From assembly GCF_037325665.1 (NCBI RefSeq), contig NC_090253.1, positions 17,222,199-17,286,198 of the forward strand: a DNA stretch of 64,000 bases, given 5' to 3'. Positions 58,634 to 64,000 of this stretch are shown piece after piece. Each line of letters starts with the position of its first letter. Position 1 is the stretch's first letter. The stretch is from Littorina saxatilis. Taxonomy: Eukaryota > Mollusca > Gastropoda > Littorinimorpha > Littorinidae. The translations under genes were made by a program, and so were the position numbers. Under the pieces are notes generated by a model. That model was not told the origin of the DNA. It did not search any database and worked only from the letters and a program-made list of their open reading frames with translations.

Positions 58634-59272
58634 GTAACGCTAAAACTAAAAGGGTTGACCGCCCGAACATTTAAGCATATTAATACTATTTTGGGCCAAA
58701 CACTAGCCAGGGGCGTGTTACACTCATGCATGGTTGGCGATCTGTGCACTGAGGCAGGTAATTGCATCAGTGTTGAATAGTCAGCTCAGATGTGCATACT
58801 GTACTTATAATTAAATTACATATTCCTACTCCGAATCACATGTAGCAGTTGACTCAGTCTAAAGTGCTAGGTCTGAAAAGGCTACCCGTCTAAGGGGAGC
58901 AACCCCAACTAAAAAAAAGTGTAAACGTAGCTATGGTAATGACGACGCACCCAGGGAGTTACCTCCCCTCCTGCGTACCACGTCACTACTGCTACTGACC
59001 ACGTGACCCCTATCATTCGACACTTCAGCTTTCTAGGGAGCAGGTCGTGAATTTTTTGGCTCTAGTGGAAGTTCGCTGTTTGGTGTTTGCTTAGACACCC
59101 ACCGGCACCCACACACCCGTCTCTTCACCCGCTGCACTGGTAGTTGGTGAGCTCGTTCCTTTACTTGTATTGAACGTAATTTTTCAGTTGCTACTTGAAA
59201 TTTTCGGCCACGTGTTGGTCACGTATTTTGTGGTAGCCATTTTGGAATTTTTGTCGCCATTTTGTTGTCAGC

Positions 59273-61502
59273 ATGTCTGACGGAGACAAAAAGCGCGGCA
59301 AGGCTGATGTGAAGGGAAAAATTAAACCCAAGTCTTCCACTTCTGTCCCTAAGCCTATTTTGGTTGTTGTTTCCGACGCGGCTAACAATGCTGTTATGAC
59401 GGTCCCTATTTCTGCCCCGAATGACCAGCCGGTTGCTGGGCAGTCTAATCAACCTACGCGTACTGTTGTTTCTCGCTCGTCTTCTCTGCCGCTTGCAGAT
59501 TCGGCGTCGCTGGTTTCATCGTTGCTTTCTTCGCTGGTTCCCGAGCTTCGCACGTTGGTGAGAGAGGAGATGGTGCGTTCTAAGCCTTCGACTTCCGTTG
59601 TCCCGTCGTTGGCTTCCTTTCCGCTTCCGGCTGTGACGCTGTCCTTGACCGAGGCGGTTGCTTCTGCGCCTTCTACCGCTGTGGTTGGCGACGCAAGTAA
59701 GTTGGGCTGGTCCGTAGGTCCTCGTGAGACCGCTGGACGCTCCCTGCTGGGAAGCAGCCCTTTTCGGCGGGTTCACGACCCGCAAACCCCTGTTCGTTCT
59801 CACTTTGGCTTCACGGAAGACCATCGTGTTGATGAGCAATGGCGGCATTTGGTTCAGGCTTCGACGCTTCCGGCACTCGCCGGAAGCGTAGGTCCTCCGA
59901 CGTACGCACCCGCTGGGGTCGTTTCCGGAGTCGACCAGCCGGTTCCGTCTGCTGCGCTTCCGGCACTCGCCGGAAGCATAGGTCCCCCGATGTACGCACC
60001 CGCTGGGGTCGTTTCCGGGGTTGACCGGACGTGGCCCTCTGGGCATTCGGTCCACAGTGTCTGCGCTTCCGCTTTTCGCGGTCGCGTCTGATACTTTTCC
60101 GGCTCAGCCCGGATCTGCTGCTTCTTCCGCTTCCGCTTCCTCTCGGATGGCGGTCGCGGGGGGGCATCACCAGCCCTTTGGGCAGGTGTCTCAGCCCTGG
60201 CCGGGGCAGTCAGCGCTTCCGTCTTCGGTTGTTGCTTCGACTGCGGTTCCGGTTCCGGCGGCTGTGGGCATGCCGTCCTCTTACTCTTACCCTAGTCAGG
60301 GCATGAGTTCGGATGGTATTGGAGTGGACGGGTTTCCGGTTTCCGGTTACGGTGTTCACCGCCCTTCTACCAGCAACGTGGACTTCGGTCCTTCGCCGGA
60401 TGTTTCGGATGTTCAGTCCGTCGCCAGCGAGGCTGCACGTGTTGGTTATCCGGAGAGACTCAAAGTGGCACTGGAGGCCGCTGCCGAGGTCACTTCGAGA
60501 TATTTCGCGGAAGGGGCTTCGGTCTCTTCGGCTGCCGCTTCGACGGCTCCGTCCGCGATGGCTGATTTTCGCTCTGGGAAGGAGGATGACTCATACTTCC
60601 GGTTTATGGAGTCTCCATCCATAGCTTTTCAGCTTTCCCAGGTTTTGGCCAAGCCATCTCCTTCCGGAAGCGGAATTCCTTCACTTCCGGTTCCGCTGCT
60701 CGTGCCTCACGGCTCAGTTCCGGAGCTGGCTCAGCAGTGGATGGCTTCGCCTTCTCAGGCTTCTGCATTCGCACTGTCGTCTCACAGGCGGTTGGTCTTG
60801 CAGAAGTCTCCTAGGAACTTGTTGGATGCGTTCGCTCTCCCGCGTTCATCTTTGACAGTTCCTCCGGAGATGCTTGCCTTGTTGGCCAAGCCTATCAAGA
60901 AGGATGACGGCGTGCTCTTTTCTGAGAACACGCTGATTGCTTCTGAAGAGGCAGGGCGTCAGCAGCTGGAGCTTGCCTCCATTGCTGAGACTCTCATTCG
61001 GGCCCTCTCTCGTGCCCTCACTGATTCGCTGAATCCGTTCTCTCTCAGCGAGGATCAGGATGCGGATGACGTCTCCACTTTGTTGGCCGCTCTTGCGAGG
61101 GTCAATGAAGAACAGATGAGACTTTCTGCTGTGCACTATGCGCACTCTGTTATGTGTCGTCGGGATCTCTTTCTGGCACACTCTCAGTTTTCGGATCAGG
61201 CGACCAAGGACACTTTGCGTGCCTCACCGGTCTTGGAGGGTTCCCTCTTCGGGCATCTCGTTTTTGACGCCCGAAGACAGGAAATTCAGGCAAACAGGGA
61301 CCAGCAGTTCTCTGACTTTTCCCTGCACAGCCTTAAGCAGTCCAAGCAGTCTCAGCCTTCTCAGCCGAAGCAGGCTAAGGTTGCTGGCCCTCCCAAACCG
61401 GCAGACAAGGGTCGTGGACGTTCCTCTTCTCGGGGCTCGAGAAGACGACCGTCTTCCGGCAGGGGGAGAGGCGGCTCTGGAAGCAAGCCTCACCCCCAAT
61501 GA
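59273..61502 (+). other. Gag-like region of the DIRS-order element
   Basis: Ser/Pro/Ala-rich, GC-rich coding region with a basic C-terminal tail (SSRGSRRRPSSGRGRG). A short tandem repeat of about 85 bp lies near 59867-60030. The position before the reverse transcriptase fits a gag-like nucleoprotein; sequence similarity is low, as is normal for this part. Confidence 0.6.
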
Positions 61503-61541
61503 AGTGCTCCCGATCTCCCCCCCACCCCGCCCTCCACTCTG

Positions 61542-63434
61542 GTGATGGCGGGGGGCCCTTCCCGGGCACTTTCCCATTGGCTCGTGTCCATACAGAGTCA
61601 ATGGATCGTGGGGGTCGTGAGGTCGGGCTTCCGTCTTCTCTGGAAAGATGGCAAGGCTCCTCTGGTCAGGCGTCCGCCGGCGTTCAGGCCTCCCTCCTCG
61701 CAGGAAGCCATTTCCGTCCTTCGGGCGGAAATAGACTCCCTGGTGCAGAAGGGCGCAGTGGAGAAGGTCCTCGACCACAGTTCCCCTGGGTTTTACGGAC
61801 GGCTTTTCGCCGTCCCCAAAGCCTCAGGGGCATGGCGTCCTGTCTTGGACCTGTCGTTCCTCAATACCTTTTTGAGGGAGATAAGGTTCAAGATGGAGAC
61901 GCCAGCGTCGGTCAGGGACTCTCTCCGCCCGGGAGATTGGGCGACCTCCATCGACCTGACGGATGCATACTTTCACATCCTTATGCATCCAGCCGACCGG
62001 AAATGGCTTCGTTTCCGGTGGGCAAGTCAGGTTTACCAGTTTCGCGCCCTTCCTTTTGGCCTGTCTCTCGCCCCTTGGGTCTTCACCATGGTCGTGAGAC
62101 AGGTCTGCGCGCTGGTGAGGTCGCGGGGTGTCCGGCTACGTGCCTACCTGGACGATTGGCTCATCCTGAGTCAGAGTCAGGCGGGGTGCGAGCAGGATAC
62201 CCAATCGGTTCTTCGGGAGGCCAACATGTTTGGCTTCTCGATCAACCGATCAAAGTCGGAGCTGACACCGTGTCAGACGTTCACCTACTTGGGAATGTCT
62301 TTCGACACGGTGGCTTGGACGGTCCAACCCTCTCAGAAGAGGGTGGACAAGCTCCAGGCGTGCATACGCTCCACTTTGCCTCTCCCGAGGGCCTCCCTGC
62401 GGACTTTGGCCTCCATCTTAGGGCAGATGGAGTCCATGGCTCTCCTGGTCCCCTTGGGGAGGGTCCACAAACGTCCCTTTCAGCGGGCGCTGAAACCGTT
62501 CGTGGACTCTCCCACGGTGGATTGGAATGCCCTCATCCCTCTCCAGGGATGGTTCCAATCCGCTACCCTTCCGTGGCTGGACACGGAGTGGGTGAGCAGG
62601 GGCGTGCCGATAGCCCTTCCTGCCCCAGATTTGGACCTGTTCACGGACGCGTCCTTGGTGGGGTGGGGGGCTCACACAGACCAGCTGACTGCGTCAGGTC
62701 TGTGGTCGGCAGATCAGAGGATGCAGCACATCAACTTGCTGGAGCTAGAAGCCGTGGCTCTAGCTCTGGACAAGTTCCGGCCCTCCCTTCAGGCCAAGCA
62801 TGTTCGTCTGTTTACAGACAACACGACAGTGGCAGCTTACATCAACAAGCAGGGAGGGTCGCGGTCTCCGTCGCTTTCGGCCAGGGCCTGCGAGATCCTG
62901 ATTTGGTGTTCAGAGCATCAAATCAGGCTTTCGGCCAGGTACCTGCCCGGAAGCTTGAACACTCTGGCGGACGCGCTCAGCCGCTCCGACAGAGTGCTTC
63001 AAACAGAGTGGACCATCACTCACGGAGCGCTGGATCGTCTCTGGTCTCTTGTGCAGAAACCTCAGGTGGACCTTTTTGCCACCAGGTTCTCGAAGAGACT
63101 ACCAGTGTTCGTCTCACCATTCCCGGATCCCGAGGCGTGGGAGACGAACGCGATGGACATTTCCTGGTCAGGCCTGGAGGCTTATGCGTTCCCGCCATTC
63201 CAGTTGCTCACGCGAGTTCTCAGGAAGGCGGAGCAGGAGGGCCCGTCCCTCCTGCTGATCGCTCCTCTTTGGCCGTCTCAGCCGTGGTTCCCGGACCTGC
63301 TGAGACTCGCCCAGGGCCCTCCCATTCCTCTCGCTCTCACGCGAGGAGAACTGGTACAGCCTCACACCGGCAGCCTCCACGCAGAGCCTCAGATGCTGAA
63401 TCTTCACGCGTGGAGGTTGTGCGGTCTTCTCTGA
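61542..63434 (+). other. Reverse transcriptase and RNase H region of the DIRS-order element
   Basis: About 630 codons. Motifs include SIDLTDAYFHI (palm), FRALPFGLSLAP, the catalytic YLDDWL box, FTYLGMSFD, and an RNase H segment with FTDAS and LFTDNTTVAAYINKQGG, ending with LNTLADALSR. The YLDD box and this style of RNase H are characteristic of DIRS and related pol proteins. Confidence 0.9.
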
Positions 63435-64000
63435 GGTGCAAAGGGGCATCAGATCTGACCATGGACCTGGTAGGACGCTCGCACAGAGCATCTACCTCGT
63501 CCGTTTATGAGTCACATTGGAGGGCCTGGGTTACCTGGTGTCACGAGCATCGGCTGGATGCTACGGCGCCCCGCACGATGCACGTGGCGAACCATCTTGC
63601 TTTCATGTCCTCTCAGGGAGCTTCTGCTGCCTCGTTGAAAGTAAGAAGATCGGCCATCTCGGCGACCCTACGCCAGTTAGGTCGCTCTATAGATGTTAGT
63701 GGCGTGATCGCTGGAGTCATCAAGGGCGCTTCCCTTTCTGACGTCAAGTCTCGTACGCCCGTTCCTAAGTGGGATCTCTTATTGGTCATGGAGTTTCTGC
63801 GTTCAGCGGATTTTGAACCTCTCAGAGATGCCAGTTTTGCGAATCTTACACGCAAGTCCCTTTTCCTTTTGCTGCTAGCATCGGCACGAAGGGGCAGTGA
63901 GATCCACGCTCTTTCCGGTAATTCGGACGACATTTCCTTTGAATCAGATGGGTCCGTTACTTTGCGGTTTCGACCTGAGTTTCTTGCGAAAAACCAGGCT
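63435..64000 (+). other. Tyrosine recombinase region of the DIRS-order element, cut by the window
   Basis: The frame reads through a SAM-like N-terminal domain (VYESHWRAWVTWC, LAFMSSQGASAASLK, SAISATLRQLG) and the start of the catalytic domain (LLLLASARRGSEIHAL, containing the first catalytic Arg in ARRGSEI). The later catalytic residues lie beyond 64000. In this order a tyrosine recombinase replaces the integrase of LTR elements. Confidence 0.8.

Larger units (their letters stand above)
58868..64000 (+). mobile_element. Tyrosine-recombinase (DIRS-order) retrotransposon, right end outside the window
   Basis: Fossil or recent copy of a DIRS-like element on the same strand as DEPDC5. Parts in order are a left terminal region (about 58868-59270), a gag-like region (59273-61502), reverse transcriptase with RNase H (61542-63434) and a tyrosine recombinase (from about 63440, cut by the window). 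The left edge is an estimate from the change in composition. It looks largely whole in the part visible, with at most one or two breaks, so it is probably young. Whether it belongs to DIRS1, PAT or Ngaro is unclear without the right end. Confidence 0.85.

Overview
The window is nuclear DNA of a metazoan, most likely a caenogastropod or other gastropod mollusc. This rests on short exons in long repeat-rich introns, GT-AG splicing, abundant (TG)n and (CT)n microsatellites, tRNA-headed SINEs, and several repeat families I associate with marine snails. The genus cannot be proved from the sequence alone.

Five host genes can be read exon by exon, and the reading phase agrees at every junction. (1) At 2752-12064 (+) lies a secreted protein with two von Willebrand A domains; I do not recognise its orthologue. 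(2) At 22917-28097 (-) lies ABHD11, a mitochondrial alpha/beta hydrolase of 309 aa. (3) At 28322-36131 (+) lies RAB35, a small GTPase of 203 aa. (4) At 52398-57967 (-) lies AIP, an FKBP/TPR co-chaperone of 332 aa. (5) From 58075 (+) run the first two exons of DEPDC5, a GATOR1 subunit, which leaves the window. The last four form two head-to-head pairs, ABHD11/RAB35 with 224 bp between start codons and AIP/DEPDC5 with 107 bp. Each pair probably shares a bidirectional promoter.

Most of the rest is transposable elements. Between genes 1 and 2 sits a LINE of the I superfamily on the minus strand (about 14750-21300) with both reading frames open. The right edge holds most of a tyrosine-recombinase (DIRS-order) retrotransposon inserted in a DEPDC5 intron; it runs past the window end. 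Smaller elements include Harbinger-like and Tc1/mariner-like MITEs, two elements with 6-bp target duplications (one keeping a zinc-finger exon), four SINE or SINE-like families, a truncated CR1/L2-type LINE, and large palindromes.

The most notable observations concern how repeats rearrange. Two copies of one short element carry the same 24-bp hairpin loop in opposite orientations. A MITE at 45375-46675 has expanded internally to 17 tandem units. A three-layer nested insertion lies at 50572-52104. Tandem duplications have copied a splice donor in the vWA gene and the 3' end of the ABHD11 coding sequence. I found no CRISPR array, rRNA or genuine tRNA gene.
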